Positions 1-12,150 of a stretch of DNA of 64,000 nt are shown piece by piece. Each line of letters starts with the position of its first letter. Position 1 is the stretch's first letter. This DNA is from Psococerastis gibbosa (lineage: Eukaryota; Arthropoda; Insecta; Psocodea; Psocidae): assembly GCA_963971405.1 (NCBI GenBank), contig OZ020492.1, forward strand, positions 2,914,001-2,978,000. Direction: 5' to 3'. Under the pieces are notes generated by a model. It saw only the letters and a list, made by a program, of their open reading frames with translations. It was not told where the DNA came from and ran no database searches. Position numbers and translations under genes: made by a program.

Positions 1-680
1 AATTATGCGATGGACCACTCCAATCCCCCTGCCAATCTAGCCTGACCAGATGATCGATGTAGGTGCGCACATCATACAAGGTGGTTAATGGCCATGGGTC
101 TGAAATTGCTGTTGTTGCCTCTTTAGCGGCATTGTCTGCTGCCGTATTCCCCGAGATGCCTACATGTGCTGGTACCCAGCAGAATTTCACGACACCTTGT
201 GCATAGATCTGTTTATATGAGCCGTGAATGGCTGAAATAAGGAGAGTGTTTTCAGCGGAACTATTTTTTAGGGCTTCTAGGGCACTAAAACTATCTGTGA
301 AAATAATGGAGAATTCCAAGTGATGCTCATGGATGTATAAAAGAGCCTGTAATATTGCAAATAGTTCAGCTGAATAAACCGTTGTGTATGGTAAGAGAGT
401 GTACATATACTTTTCCTTTCCTATCACAAAGGCTGCACCGACTCTGTCATCTTTTTTGGATCCGTCTGTATATAAATGGGTCCACTTAGGTTCAGGGTGT
501 CCATTTTTAATCTCAGCAAAGTGGGCCAAATATAAGGAAGGATGGGTAGTTTGTTTTGAATGGCTATTTAGGGATAGGTTGATACGCAGCTTTGGCGCAA
601 GCCACGAAGGCGTCCCATCGTTCAGATCAGCGTAAGAGGGCCACAGCGTAAGGCGGGATAAATCTATTCTACTTGCCATG
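1..680 (-). mobile_element. LINE ORF2 C-terminal part with RNase H domain, cut by window edge
   Basis: Reading the minus strand from about 680 down to base 1 gives one uninterrupted frame with no stop. It carries a ribonuclease H domain: HLYTDGSK (first Asp), VYSAELFAILQ (Glu), FTDSFSALEAL (second Asp), WVPAHVGISGN and ADNAAKEA (last Asp). This order is that of the C-terminal RNase H of I/Jockey/R1-type non-LTR retrotransposons. It removes or processes the RNA strand during target-primed reverse transcription. The frame seems to continue rightward beyond 680 in decayed form (to about 735) and leftward out of the window, so neither terminus is seen. Intact catalytic residues suggest a fairly young insertion. 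The clade within the RNase H LINEs is not resolved. Confidence 0.85.
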
Positions 681-689
681 TTGTAGTAC

Positions 690-2424
690 CGTATAGTCGG
701 TGTAGCCGGTGTGACATCGAGAACGTATACCAGCTTGCCAATGGCCAAAAATTCATAGGGAAACAAATAAAGTCCGAAATATGGGATCGTTGGCATTGGA
801 CAAGGGACCTACGGGCCACTATAAGCAGACCTAGGTCTCTAAAAAGCCCTTAAAAAAAATTGATTGGTCTGTAAAGTCGGTTTACAGATGATAGTTTACC
901 GTGACAAGGCCTAAATCAATAAATATTACTTAAAAACAAAATACGTCTGCATTCTGCATGTGTGTGTCGTGAATGGTCGTAGTCCCATATCGTATAGTTG
1001 AAGTAATTTGAATTTTTTAAATAGATAATAACGCGGCCGATAGAGGCCTATTTTTCTTGAAAATCGTGCGCACCCCCTGACGTTTCCATCCCCCAAAGCC
1101 AAAACCCTTGCTTGACCACAAATATAGCATGGCCTGAAAGAAGAAGAATAGACGAAGACATGGGTATAATTTAAATTCAGATTGGCCTTCCACATCAGCT
1201 TTAAACCCGCCCATGGAATTCAAAAGGGATTGCTGGAAATGCGTAATTTTTTTTATTTTTTTTTTTTACAAATTTTGTGTTCCTCTCGTGTTTAAGGGGG
1301 GAAGGGGTGAATTTGAAACTATGTATTTATACTCGTTTGAAACCTTAATTAATGCTTCTAATGAGACATTTAAAATTCATTTCGGTTGAAAATTGCAGGC
1401 TGTGGAATTTTTTTACTCTATGCATGTAATGCTGGTAAAAGTACCCTTTTAACCTGTTTTCCTCCGAAACATGGATGGCTTATACATTCACCTGAGCCTG
1501 AACGAAGAGACGGATAGTAAAACTGAATATATTTCTGGAAAGAGTAAGAAAGGTGGAAAAGAACTAAGGTAATTTGAAGTTTTCAAATGGATATTAACAC
1601 CCCCAAAAGCGCGGCCGAAAAAGGTCTATTTTCATTTAAAATTGGCAAATTTTGGCCAAATTTGGGCGCACCTCCTCACGTTTCCTCCCCCCAAAGTTGA
1701 ACCCTTTGCCCTATCACAACAAGTATAGCATGGCCTGAAAGAGGAAGAATTGACGTAGACATGGGTATAATTTAAATTGAGATAGGCCTTCTACATTGTA
1801 GATAAATTCTTTTTTTTAATATTTTTAATGGCTTTTAGGGACATTGCGGTTGGACCCTTGATTGTGAATGGTGAAATTTTATGTGTTTCTAATCGTTCCA
1901 TAGGGGTTGGAGTGATGTACTTTGACTCAAGCTATGGAGAACAGAATCAGTGCATTTGAAATGTGGGTGTGTAAATGAATGCTGCGCACCCTGAAGAGAT
2001 CGTGTCCCTAATGCTGAGGTCCTGAGGTGAAATGGATGCAGAAGCTTTTATTTACCCCCCCCCCCCCCCCCGTGGATCCGCCATTGAAGCCGAATTGCTG
2101 TTGACTGTTAAGAAACGGGCCCGGGTCCCCCTACTTGGTTAAATGCCACGGCCTACCGGGTCCACGGTATTTTTGTATGATTATATTGATTGATTGGTTG
2201 ATTGATTTATTGATTGATGTCTATACACTTTAACCGTCTAAATGATAGCAGTACGATTTAGTCCGCATATCCGCAAAATATCTGCCTACAGTGGCGGACT
2301 GGGCAGACGGGCATTTGCCCGGTGGGCGGGATCAAAAATAGTTGTTTGGGGCCGGACGTCCAAAGGAAAAAATTGTAACATATTTCATAATAATAGAAAA
2401 TAAAATTTGTGTTCATAACAAGCA
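690..2424. other. Non-coding stretch with diverged repeats
   Basis: No gene is visible. Two diverged copies of one segment occur in direct orientation, near 1020-1200 and 1610-1800; both contain 'agcatggcctgaaaga' and 'gacatgggtataattta'. There is a 17-base C run near 2057 followed by 'gtggatccgccattgaagcc', a phrase that recurs near other poly-C runs in the window, and a GATT-rich tract at 2185-2220. Confidence 0.5.
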
Positions 2425-3815
2425 TAGTTTAGTTTAGTTTAGCCAACGCCCGTCTGTGGCAGTTGGGCCATTAGACGCCGAGCCTCCCAGTAGCGCCTCG
2501 TTGTGTCGGCAGGAAGTAGTTTTAATCTGGAACAGGTCTCCAAGTGAGTGGCCACCATCCTTCCGGACGCGCACAGTGGACAGATGTCGGAGTCAGCAAT
2601 TCCGATGCGGTGAAGGTGGGCTTGGAGTAAGTCGTGTCCGGTAGTTAGGCGGAAACGCGCGACCGCAGCGCTTCTCTCCAAGTTTGACGGGATGTGTCCG
2701 GGGGTGGTGAGTGGCTCCCATTTTTTACCAGTGCTCAGGCTCCGAAGTTGAAGACTAGTGGTCTTGGAGATTTTCGCGGCTATTATGTCCCGTGCTGACT
2801 GGAGGGTTTGTGGAGCTTCGGGTTGGTCTGCTTCCGCTCCCTTTTTTGCCATTTTGTCCGCTATTTCATTTCCTACGAGACCGACGTGGCTTGGGACCCA
2901 CTGAAGCCTGGCATTCCACCCAGCATTGATGAGTTCGGCTAGTTTGTTGCGGCAGTTTGATGTGCGGGGACAGTCAGTGGGCTTGTTGTTACTGAGTGCC
3001 AGAATTGCCGCCTGGGAGTCGATCAGGAACACCAGGTTGCCGGGATTAGTTGTGAGGTTGAGAATTCTGTTGGTAGCTTCGGTAATGGCGACAACTTCAC
3101 CGTCGTAGTTGCTTGTATTCCTTCCTACTGCTGAGTGCTGTTGAAATAAATTACAGAAAGATCCAGCTCCTGTGGAGTTTGATTCAGGGTTGTATGAGCC
3201 GTCGGTATAAACATGGAGCCACTCGGTAGCTGGATATAGATTGTGTATAGTTTCTAGGGCACTTTGTCTGAGTTCAAAAGCGCTTAGGTCTTTCTTGTTA
3301 GTTGCAGTACTTTGTATTTTCAGGTTTATGCTTGGTAACGCTGACACTGTTTTATTGTAACTTTGCAGAGGCGCACGTACGGGCGTCGGAATTTGGTATT
3401 TGTTACGCAGGACTTTGTAGTGGGTTAGAGGTGTTGGTTGCGTCTTCAGTCTCTGAGTTGCTGGTCGGTAGTCGTTCCAGTGCCTTACATCAACCCTTTT
3501 GGTTCTTTCCCAGAAGTTTAGAGTGATTTTGTCTCTGCGTGCTTCAAGTGGTTCAATACCTGTTTGGAGCTGCATTGCCACAATAGGAGTAGATTTTACA
3601 CCACCGGTAATTGTTCTCAGCGCGTTGTTCTGTACTACATCGAATTTTTTTAGATTGGCATCCGCTGACAGCGACGTGACTTCACTGCCATATTCCATCA
3701 CTGGGCGCACATATGTTTTGTAAGCGGTGCACAGTACGTCTTGGTTCGCCCCCCATTTTGTTGTTGCCAGCCTTTTTAGAAGATTGCTTCGTTTCTGTGC
3801 TTTTGCTGCAGTAGT
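2425..3815 (-). mobile_element. 5'-truncated LINE, ORF2 C-terminus with RNase H and zinc knuckle
   Basis: A minus-strand frame (423 aa from its first Met at 3710, stop at 2439) opens with the post-RT region (TYVRPVMEYGSEVTSL). An RNase H domain follows: HVYTDGSYNP, GEVVAITEA, LIDSQAAILAL, WVPSHVGLVGNEIADKMAKK, so the four acidic residues are present. It ends with a C-terminal CPLC...HLETC knuckle and RRYWEARRLMAQLPQTGVG. In-frame sequence extends upstream to about 3815 (AQKRSNLLKRLATTKWG) and then stops abruptly, the usual 5' truncation of a LINE copy. Directly after the stop codon come three tandem TAAAC-like units (about 2426-2440), which look like the short tandem 3' terminus of I-group LINEs. 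The tail at 18330-18577 belongs to a relative. Confidence 0.88.
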
Positions 3816-4089
3816 TGAGATGTGAGTGCATTACAACAGCATTATGAATTACAAATGCAAGCGCGCGTCCGCCTTTTTGACCCAGGAAGAGGCCGCGGTA
3901 TCCGATAATTCCAGGGGCCAATTTCCTGTCCCAGTCCGCCACTGTCTGCCTGTGGGCGCAACAACGCTAAATCGCCTAAATCCGCCATTAAATTGACGTT
4001 TGATGTTTACCTTTAAAGAATACAGATACAATTGAGTTCTGAAGGAAAAAATCCTGGCTACAGCTTTGTTATACGCACTATGCACAATA

Positions 4090-4421
4090 TATGAGGACGT
4101 CAACACGTCAGAGGAAAAAGCGGAAAGGCGATCAAAGTTGATTCTTCAGAAATCGAAGTTTAAAGTATAGCCGTATTCTCCCCGTGTGTACTGTTTTTTC
4201 CCACGCCATTTGTGCAGAAGTTACAGAACCTTAATTGTTTTTCTCCGGGTTTGTAAGCTAATTTAAAACTACGTTAAAAACTGAATGCCAAATTACAAAT
4301 GACAGTAAACGAACTTGACCGAACTATTGAAGTGAAGTCTGAGCTGATTACAACCATTATATCAATTTCGACCAAAAGTGCACCTTTCCAGACTTCCGGT
4401 TTCTCCCCTGACGTCTTCATA
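4090..4421. mobile_element. MITE-like element with about 40 bp imperfect terminal inverted repeats
   Basis: Left end TATGAGGACGTCA and right end TGACGTCTTCATA are inverse copies. The similarity continues inward (GTCAGAGGAAAAAGCGGAA against the reverse of TTCCGGTTTCTCCCCTGAC). TA flanks both ends, fitting a Tc1/mariner-style TA target duplication. There is no coding capacity. Confidence 0.55.
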
Positions 4422-4834
4422 TACTATATAGAATCGGATTTTGCTTAGTCCCGCCTAGTAAAAATTCCTTAAAATATGCTCTGATCTCTGATAAATATTG
4501 CACAAAAAAGTCTGGGTTCGATGAGACGGAGGCCGAGATGCGGCGAACACTAGCTGGCGCCACTTGAAGATATGTTAAATTGCAAATAGGCATAACACAG
4601 TATTAATATTTTGTAGCGAATGTCACGCTCCGAAGAATCAACGATCCACTCCATCCGCTCCCCTCCCTTTCTACACACAATAACCTTGGCTCCATGCCAA
4701 ACCCTTCTATCTCCCATTCAACTTCAGTATTGCTTACAAGTCAGTGATGTAGCGCCATATTTTTCAATAGCAGTATCATTTTCATATTCAGTTCGTAGTT
4801 TTAAACTGTTATAAGCCTGTAGTTGGAAAGCATC

Positions 4835-5633
4835 GCTAATTTTTTAAAAATTGTCCATGATTTTTTTAATTTTTTGCCCCCAGAACCAAAGAATCAAGGG
4901 GCAAGTGACCTATTGGGTTTTGTTAACACTAATTACGACGACAATACATTTGAATTTAAAGATAAATTGTTCGAGCTGTGTAGAACCGAGTAGTTTCCGC
5001 ACAAATCGCCGGACAGACAAACAGACATACATTTCGTAAATACCTTTTTTGGGTTCCTGGGACCTCAAAACGTGTAAATTCGTACGTATAAATAGGAAAA
5101 CAAAAATTGTGCTAGGGTTAAATTTCGGTTACCTCGAGTTTCCTATCACAAAGCACTGAGTTGATCGATGGAACGATCGCATAATCTAGAACGGGGGGGG
5201 GGGGGGAGGATTATTTTTTAGTAACCTTTTATAAAAATTAGAGTTTTATTTATTTTTTGGACAATTTTTAGGGCCCATAACAAAACTAAAAAGGGGCAAG
5301 CGGCCTATTGTGGTTTGTTTACTTTAATAAGTACTACAATATAATGTGCATTTGAAATAAATTGTTGGAGCCGTTTTGAGAAGAAAAACAAAACATTTTT
5401 AACCTTATTTTTTGGAGGGTTACACCTCCCAAAATCGATCCGTTAGAAAAAAAACGTGGTATGATTTTTGTGAACCTACATACCAACTTTCATTCTAATC
5501 CACCGATTGGTTCGCCCACAAATCGCCGAACAGGCGGACAGGCAGATAGACAGACATTTGGTGAAAGCCAAAACGTTTAGACCCACTGAAATCTCGAGAC
5601 CGAAAATTTCGACCATCACAAAGCTTTTAGTTA
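4835..5633 (-). repeat. Two adjacent Rep-1 copies, minus orientation
   Basis: These are diverged copies of the dispersed Rep-1 family, defined by the full copies at 6477-7180 and 39661-40439. Both hold the marker block reading GACAGACAAACAGACA in this orientation, with the flanking 'aatcgccg' and 'gggacctcaaaacg' or equivalents. A G run lies near 5194. The second copy ends in 'gaccatcacaaagcttt', the reverse of the family start. Confidence 0.7.
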
Positions 5634-5838
5634 ATAATAAATAAATAAGGACTTTATGTTGTATTACTAAGCCAACCTAGCGGAGTTAGGCTGTAAAGCC
5701 CTCTCTTACACTCAATTAGGAAGGCCAGGGACCGACTGCTTTACATGCCCTCCGAAGCATGGCCAGAAAATGTAGGACTCGAACCAACAACCTTTCGGGT
5801 GAATGTCAGAGTCCGTACCACTACTCTACATGTCCCGT
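5631..5838 (-). mobile_element. tRNA-derived SINE (family A)
   Basis: Minus-strand copy of the SINE best seen at 18589 and 24062. It includes the internal B box (GGTTCGAGTCC, here in reverse as ggactcgaacc), the body phrase 'ggcttagtaat', and an AT-rich tail of tandem aata at its left end, which is its 3' end. No gene. Confidence 0.8.
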
Positions 5839-6476
5839 CTTGTAGTTACACTACGTGTAAGGAGGAAATCAATAATTCTGGTTCAGAACTAATTCCAACC
5901 AATGGTGGATTCACAGGGGGGTCAACCCCCCCCCCCCCCCCTCCTAAATGAGTAAATTTATATGACTCATATGAATTTTTTTAAAATTAAGTAAAACTCA
6001 AATTTTCAACAACAAAAATACCTTTTAAACTTACATACAACTTGTGACCCCCCCCCCTAAATTTTCCGCTGGATCCGCCCTTGAATCCAACAGTATAATA
6101 TTGTATCATGTAGCCTATGGCCTATGACGGTGGGAGAATGGAATAAGTATGTGTGTGAAAATATTTGAAACGTTTGAAAACACATACAGGTTTATTGCTG
6201 CTTCGTACATAAAAGTTTCTAATCTAATCAATAAGACGTACTCTCGAGTTAATTAAACTTTACTTTGGCTTCAATGTTATGCCATGCATGTGTTGGTTCA
6301 AGACCTTTGCCACCCTACTACATGGCGTCTGGACTAAGCGAGACGAACAGGCTTGATAAAGTGATATGATTATCTACTTCATGTGTTTTAATAAAGCCAT
6401 AAAGTCAGGGTGGTAACGAGTTTATGCAATCACAATTATTTCCAATGCCGCCAACGTACATTTTATCTCGAACCAT
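5839..6476. other. Intergenic stretch with poly-C runs
   Basis: C runs lie near 5927-5942 and 6050-6058, the second followed by 'ccgctggatccgcccttgaatcc', the same phrase seen at 2075. No gene, RNA or clear terminal repeat is seen. Confidence 0.4.
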
Positions 6477-7180
6477 TATTGCTTTCCCATTCATACGTAA
6501 TATAAGGAAAGCTTTGTGATGGCCAAAAATATTCGACTCCGAGATTTCAACGGATTTACCCGTTTTGAGGTCTCTGGAACCCAAAAATTGGTTTTTACGA
6601 AATGTCTGTCTGTCGCTCTGTCTGTTCATCGATTTCTGGGCAAACTACTCGGTCGATTTGTATGAACATTGGCATATAGGTTCACAAAAATCTTACCTCG
6701 GGACCATTTATTTTTATTTTGGGCTAACTCAATTTGGCGGGGGGGGGGGGGTTATTCTCAAATAACTCCAAAAAAACGCCTAAAAAATTATTTCTCCAAA
6801 ACGGCTCCAACGATTTCTTTTAAATTCGCATATATTGTAGTCGTTATTAATGTTAATAAAATGCGGGGGGTCGCTTTTCCCTTGATAGTTTTCTTCTGGG
6901 GGTAAAAAAATTTTAATACGTCAATTTTCAAGAAAAATGACTAAAATATAATTTTTCTGCGAAACCTTTCTATCGATGATTTCTATACCTTCAGGTATGT
7001 TTTAGGTGCTAAATTGAGTAACGAAACTGGACAGGTTGCTTCCCCCCCCCCTCCCCCCCCCCCGAGAGAGATATCCAAAATTTAACCATAGAAAAATTAT
7101 TTACTATGAAATTACTCATTTTCTCTATCTACTAATTGATAAATTGGAAAGCATGTTCGAGTAAACTCGGACCGGTTCTT
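6477..7180 (+). repeat. Rep-1, near-complete copy
   Basis: About 0.7 kb. It begins ATTGCTTTCC with 'ataaggaaagctttgtgatgg', holds the block 'tgtctgtctgtcgctctgtc' near 6602, then G and C homopolymers (6739, 7041). It ends 'aaattggaaagcatgttcga' plus 'gtaaactcggaccggttctt'. The last 25 bases can form a short stem, CGAGT-aa-ACTCG. No protein is encoded. The class is unknown: a non-autonomous DNA element or Helitron-like element is possible. The copy at 39661-40439 shares both ends. Confidence 0.75.
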
Positions 7181-7589
7181 TTTATACTTGATAATTTACG
7201 TAGTACCTACTGTTTGCGTGTCTGCAGCCTGAGTGATGAAACCGGTCACTCTTATAAATATTTTTAGTGTAAATAATAGTCTCCTAGTAACATTATAAAA
7301 CTTGCTGTCATTCATTGTGAAAGAATTACTTTGAATGTTTTACACTTTTACGTTGTAAAATAAAAAACACACAACCGGTTTCGGCTCAAGCCATCGTGTT
7401 TTTTTTATATTTTTATTTTATAACGTAAAACTTTACAAAGTATTTTTTTCACTAAGAGTATATTTTTAGTAATAATTGAATAAGCTACTTTATTTTATTT
7501 TTCTATGACGAAGTATTACAAAGTGAATATGGAAAATAATATTGAAATATTGTATTATGTAATGATATATAAAATAAATTAATAATTGC

Positions 7590-7720
7590 AGATACGTTGC
7601 AAATCGGTTTGGCGTAGATCGTGGGTTCGAATCCCACCAAGCCCAGTTTTTCTATATCCTCTATAATTTCGGTTATAACGAGGAGGTTGCCTCTTTAACC
7701 AAAGTTACTTTAATATCAGT
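7590..7720 (+). mobile_element. SINE-like repeat with tRNA B box (family B)
   Basis: It contains 'gatcgtgggttcgaatccca' (B box GGTTCGAATCC), then a body 'ctataatttcggttataacgaggagg'. The copy at 61572-61725 shares 'agatcgtgggttcgaat' and 'aatttcg...aggagga'. The A-box half is poorly kept here. I read it as a tRNA-derived SINE and not a functional tRNA. Confidence 0.55.
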
Positions 7721-7739
7721 TATATATCATATAATAGAT

Positions 7740-9063
7740 AATACCACATGTACCGGCGCCATTAAATCTAGCCCTATAATGAGTATCTGTGTTGAGGCAA
7801 ACGAGCCACCCCTTGCTGGTAGAAGAAATTTACTAATGCTGAAATTTTGTACAAAAATCATTCATCAACCTAACAGTATCTCATTTCCAGCAGTGACTAC
7901 AGAGCAGCATCACGCGAAGTACCAAAATCGCATCAGGTCGTCAAAACCAGTACACTACCGTAACAAATTGTTGCTGCACTCCCTTAGTCACAAACTTCCT
8001 GATATCCACCAAAAAAGAACCCACACTCAACCGTACTGGCTGATTACCCCTCCAAAAATTTCATATAAGTTGCATAATATGTGTAAAAAAGACACGCCAC
8101 CTCATTTGTACTTAGCAATGTTCAGGGACTTGGTCTTCAACTACCCAAGAGCCTCATGGTATCACATCTACACTGATGGCGCCAAAATGGGTAAGGGCGG
8201 AGGTGTCGGAGCTGCTTACTGCCTAAATGGATCAATCCATATGTTCCCAATGCTGCAGCACTGCTCAGTTTATACAGCAGAACTCTTCGCTTTATATCAA
8301 GCCGTTCTCCGTATCGTCGCGGACAGGTTGCCTCAAGCAGTCATTTTTTCTGACAGCCTTAGTGCTTTACAAACCATCGAATATACAAGCACTATGTGTC
8401 CGCTGGCGAATGCCATATTATCAACGTTAAAAGACTTGCCATCCAACTCCAAAGTGCATTTTCATTGGATACCCTCCCACGTGGGTATACAAGGAAACAG
8501 CACAGCTGATGCGGCAGCTAAAGAGGCGGCAATCATGACTGCCGCCCCTTGGGCCACAACCATTTTACCAGATGTATTCAATATAATCCAAAGGGAAACC
8601 AAAAATGCCTGGCAGGCTGCATGGCGAGACATCATTAACAATAAGTTAAGAAGCATCAAACCAGTTATTGGGGATTGGCAAACCTCATATCGCCTAAATC
8701 GATCAGAAGAGACTGCTCTTGCCAGATTGCGCATAGGGCACACCCGCCTTACCCATCGACATTTGATGTCTGGTGACCAGCCCCCTACATGCAGCAGGTG
8801 CGGAGTCCCACAATCAGTGGAACACATAATTACCGAATGCCCTATATACGCAGCGGGCAGATTTTCGTTACCGAAACCTCACACCCTGCCAAACTTATTA
8901 GGGGACAAGCATGGGCCGGTCACGGCAACGTTAAGCTTTCTAAGCAAGACCGGAGTCATGCCCCACCTGTAGACTGTAGACAAAACCATTCTAAAACACC
9001 CATGACTTCCGCACACACACACACCGACCGGCGCAACAATGTAATTAATTTAATTTAATTTTG
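7740..9063 (+). mobile_element. 5'-truncated LINE with RNase H domain and zinc knuckle
   Basis: A 397-residue open frame (7779-8972), with in-frame LINE-like sequence starting slightly earlier (AIKSSPIMSICVEANEPPLAG). RNase H motifs in order: HIYTDGAKMGKGGGVG, YTAELFALYQAV, IFSDSLSALQT, WIPSHVGIQGNSTADAAAKEA. The C-terminal knuckle is CSRCGVPQSVEHIITECP. The catalytic acids are all kept and there are no internal stops, so the copy is young. It lacks the endonuclease and reverse transcriptase, as 5'-truncated LINE copies do. The 3' end is an aattt tandem tract at 9040-9060, immediately followed by a Rep-1 copy. Its RNase H resembles that at 1-680, so the two may be one family. Confidence 0.88.
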
Positions 9064-9067
9064 ATGT

Positions 9068-9335
9068 TTTGGCAGAACCAAGTTGTAAGAACCGGTCCGA
9101 GTTTAATCGAACATGCTTTCCTATTTATCAATTAGTAGATAGATAATATGATTTTTGTGAACCTACATGCCAAATTTCATCAAAATCCACCAAGTAGTTT
9201 GCCCGTAAATTGATGAACAGACAGACTGACAGACATTTCGTAAAAAACTCTTTTTTTGTTTCCGGGGACCTCAAAACATGTAAATCCGTTGTAATCTCGG
9301 AATCGAAAATTTTGTGTGGGCAAGTGTAAGAACTA
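9068..9335 (-). repeat. Rep-1, internally deleted copy, minus orientation
   Basis: It starts with the reverse of the Rep-1 terminus (aagaaccggtccgagttta), then jumps to 'gatttttgtgaacctacatg' and the 'cagacagactgacagacatt' block, and ends near 'aatcgaaaattttgtg'. The G/C-rich middle is missing. Confidence 0.75.
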
Positions 9336-10477
9336 CAAGCATCTTTAACGGAACGACGTTCATAGGTATAATTTAACATCAGCTACATCTACAGTTCATT
9401 ACATTAAGGATATTCAGCATGTTGGTGTTAAGCAGTTATTCCCAGTTAAGTGTGTTAACTAGTGTTAAGTTAAAACTCGTAGAAACGGAAAACTAAGGTA
9501 ACCAGCGTATTCGCCGTGTTGGCTAAACGCACTTCGGGGTTGGTAAAAGCGAGTTAAAATGCCCCAGCTATATCGATAGTAGAATAGAATCTCAGCCGAC
9601 GCGGTATTTGTTTATTTTTTGTTGTTTGTATTTTAAATTACTGCAAAGTTGTTCTATTATTTTTATTTTTATTTGTAATGTATCACTTCCACGAAGTCAC
9701 TGGAGAAACTCTTACATGGATATTTGTTGATCACGGATAACCTGCAACTCATAACCCTTGTTTTGTAATATTTTGTACAATTCTACTATGTCAGAAGTTG
9801 AAATAAACATAACTAAATAGAAGAGAGTGCTCACTATTGACCATAGGTTCCCTCACGGATTTTAACTCGATAACTTCAACATTGTGAATAGCCTTATTAA
9901 GTTATATTGTTATATGTTATTTGGCTAACTACAGTATTAGGAACTTATGAGTTCAAGAAGCTTACAAGCTGGTCTATAATAAATGTGTATAATTCCAGTA
10001 AGCTTGTTGATACAGACAGTCCACAAAAATGTCACCATCCACCATGCAATACCACTCCTATGTGCCATACAATACGTGTGTAATAATACGTCGACATCAA
10101 TATTCTATTGACCTGTTGGACTTTATACATACATACATACATGCCGTATTATACAGTATATTCCCCATTTAGTATTAAAACGTTTGAATCACTCAGGTAT
10201 ACAGTATTTTAAAATTTCCATTTTACAATTTTAAAATCACCCAAAAGATTCATCAGCTTTAAATTAATGTAGCGTTTGTTTAATTTAAGCATCATGGTAC
10301 CGGTAATTCTATAATGTACCTATCTACTGGCTGTAGAAGCGTATATAGTGTATATATATATGTTTTTATTTATTTTCAAAATATCAAAACTTTGGTGTCC
10401 AGTGACGCCGACTTGTAAGTTGTTTGGTGCCCAGGAGCTCAAGGACCCCCCAACTTTCATTAGAAGGGGGCTGAGCC
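9336..10477. other. Stretch without recognised genes
   Basis: AT-rich sequence with a short acat microsatellite at 10124-10142. I see no homeodomain-coding sequence on the minus strand, although the exon at 12151-12511 predicts one further left. Confidence 0.4.
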
Positions 10478-10716
10478 CAATGGCGGCGCTATGGGGGTGC
10501 CGGAGGGGGCCTCCCCCCCCCCCAACAGTTCCTCCGGCCCCTCCTGGGGCCCCCCCACTTTTGAGATATTTTACATGTTGTTAAATTGTAGAATTATTGA
10601 ACGATATACCTACTACCAATGAAAAATGTTTTGTTTTTTCATTGCCCCCCCCCCCCAGATAGAAGTCATGCCCCCCCCTTATGGCCCCCGCGTTAAAATT
10701 TCTAGCGCCGCCACTG
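10478..10716. mobile_element. MITE-like element with CARTGGCGGCGCTA ends
   Basis: Left end CAATGGCGGCGCTA and right end TAGCGCCGCCACTG are inverse copies about 240 bp apart, enclosing C- and G-rich tracts. A further left end (CAGTGACGGCGCTAG) starts at 63963, at the right edge of the window. Confidence 0.5.
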
Positions 10717-11037
10717 GCCTGAGGCACCCCCTAAATATTTTATAATCTGAATAAAATCAAAGGCGTACTAATGTTATTTAACAGGAGTAATCAGCATTTT
10801 AATATAATGCGTAATGCATGTTTGGTGCAAACACAATAATATGGATTATATTATGCAAACATAACCTACGTTGGCATGGAAAATAGTACATATATACGTA
10901 TGCTAATCAAACGAACTTTTATAAAACTCATCAAAATATGAAATTAGGACGGAACCCTAAGTTGGTTCAAATTATCACACTTGTGACTTGATACATTTAT
11001 TGAACAATCATCTGTAATCATGGTTAATAGTGTAAAG

Positions 11038-11347
11038 CAGAGGTTCCCAATCTGTGGTCCATTGACCACCGGTGGTCCATGGACTTATATCTGGTGGTCC
11101 CCGCGCCAAAGTAAGAAATAAGAAAATGAAACAGCTGAATTATTGGAAATTCGAAATAAAACACAAGTCTTGGAACTGAACTGTAAAATCTGACCTATAC
11201 CAGTATTAAACATTTAATCAGTCATTAGCACGTAATTGTAGGCATAAACTACATGGTCCCAGAATTTTCCTGTCACGGCCATAGTGGTCCACGGAAAAGT
11301 GTAAAATAATCTAGTGGTCCATGGACACAAAAGTTTGGGAACCCCTG
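11038..11347. mobile_element. hAT-type MITE
   Basis: Left end CAGAGGTTCCCAATCTGTGG and right end TTTGGGAACCCCTG are inverted repeats of the hAT type, with several internal 'gtggtcca' units. The flanking octamers gtgtaaag and gtttaaga fit a decayed 8-bp target duplication. It is about 310 bp and non-coding. Confidence 0.75.
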
Positions 11348-12150
11348 GTTTAAGACAAATGGTCCCGGGCCTTCTTAAATCCTAGTTGAGTGTATACGAT
11401 AAAGATAAGATAAAAGACTGTAATACAATCTGAACTATAGTTATGAGACAAGCGGAGGGATAAAAGCCTTATATATAAGTGTAAACATAAAATATCCCAT
11501 AAAATATAAATAGTCCGTAGAGCTGTCAAAAATACCAAATAGAAGAAATAAATCTCAGCATTTTGATGCATACCTTTAACACATTTGGCCACAATTATCG
11601 AATTTGATTTGTATGCAATAAACGATTGGCGTGGTACTCCCGAGGTAGGAATTAAATTACTGTGGCCAATTGGTGTTATTACTCAAAGCCACATGTCATG
11701 CAACGAAATATACCTATAGAGGAAAGAGGAACATTTAGTAATTTGACTGTTATTTTTGGTCGATATTGCTTGTCAAGATCGACTTCACGTAGAGGGGGTA
11801 TTCCAATTTTAATTGACGTGAAATGTGAGAATATTCATTTTCGTCTTACCGTATGTGAACACCACAGTTCAAAATCTCGGTTTCTTTTCCAGAACTCCTT
11901 AGATTTTTTCTGAACTTCTGATCCGGAGAGGGGGGGGGGGATGAGGATGTCGATTGACAAGTCCCCTAGCAATAACTATACATAAATATGATTTGTATAC
12001 AGCAGGCACTACCTTACTTACCGTCAAGATTTTTATACCTATTGTATTTCAAAGCGGACTATACCTTGGATGACTCGCCACACACCTATAGCTCATGTGT
12101 TTTAAGTCTGTTATTTGTTTATTTAGGACAAATTAGCTGATTTTACATAC

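Noticed and set aside
2926-3723. Three plus-strand frames over the LINE at 2425-3815
   Set aside because: They are antisense shadows of the RNase H reading frame.
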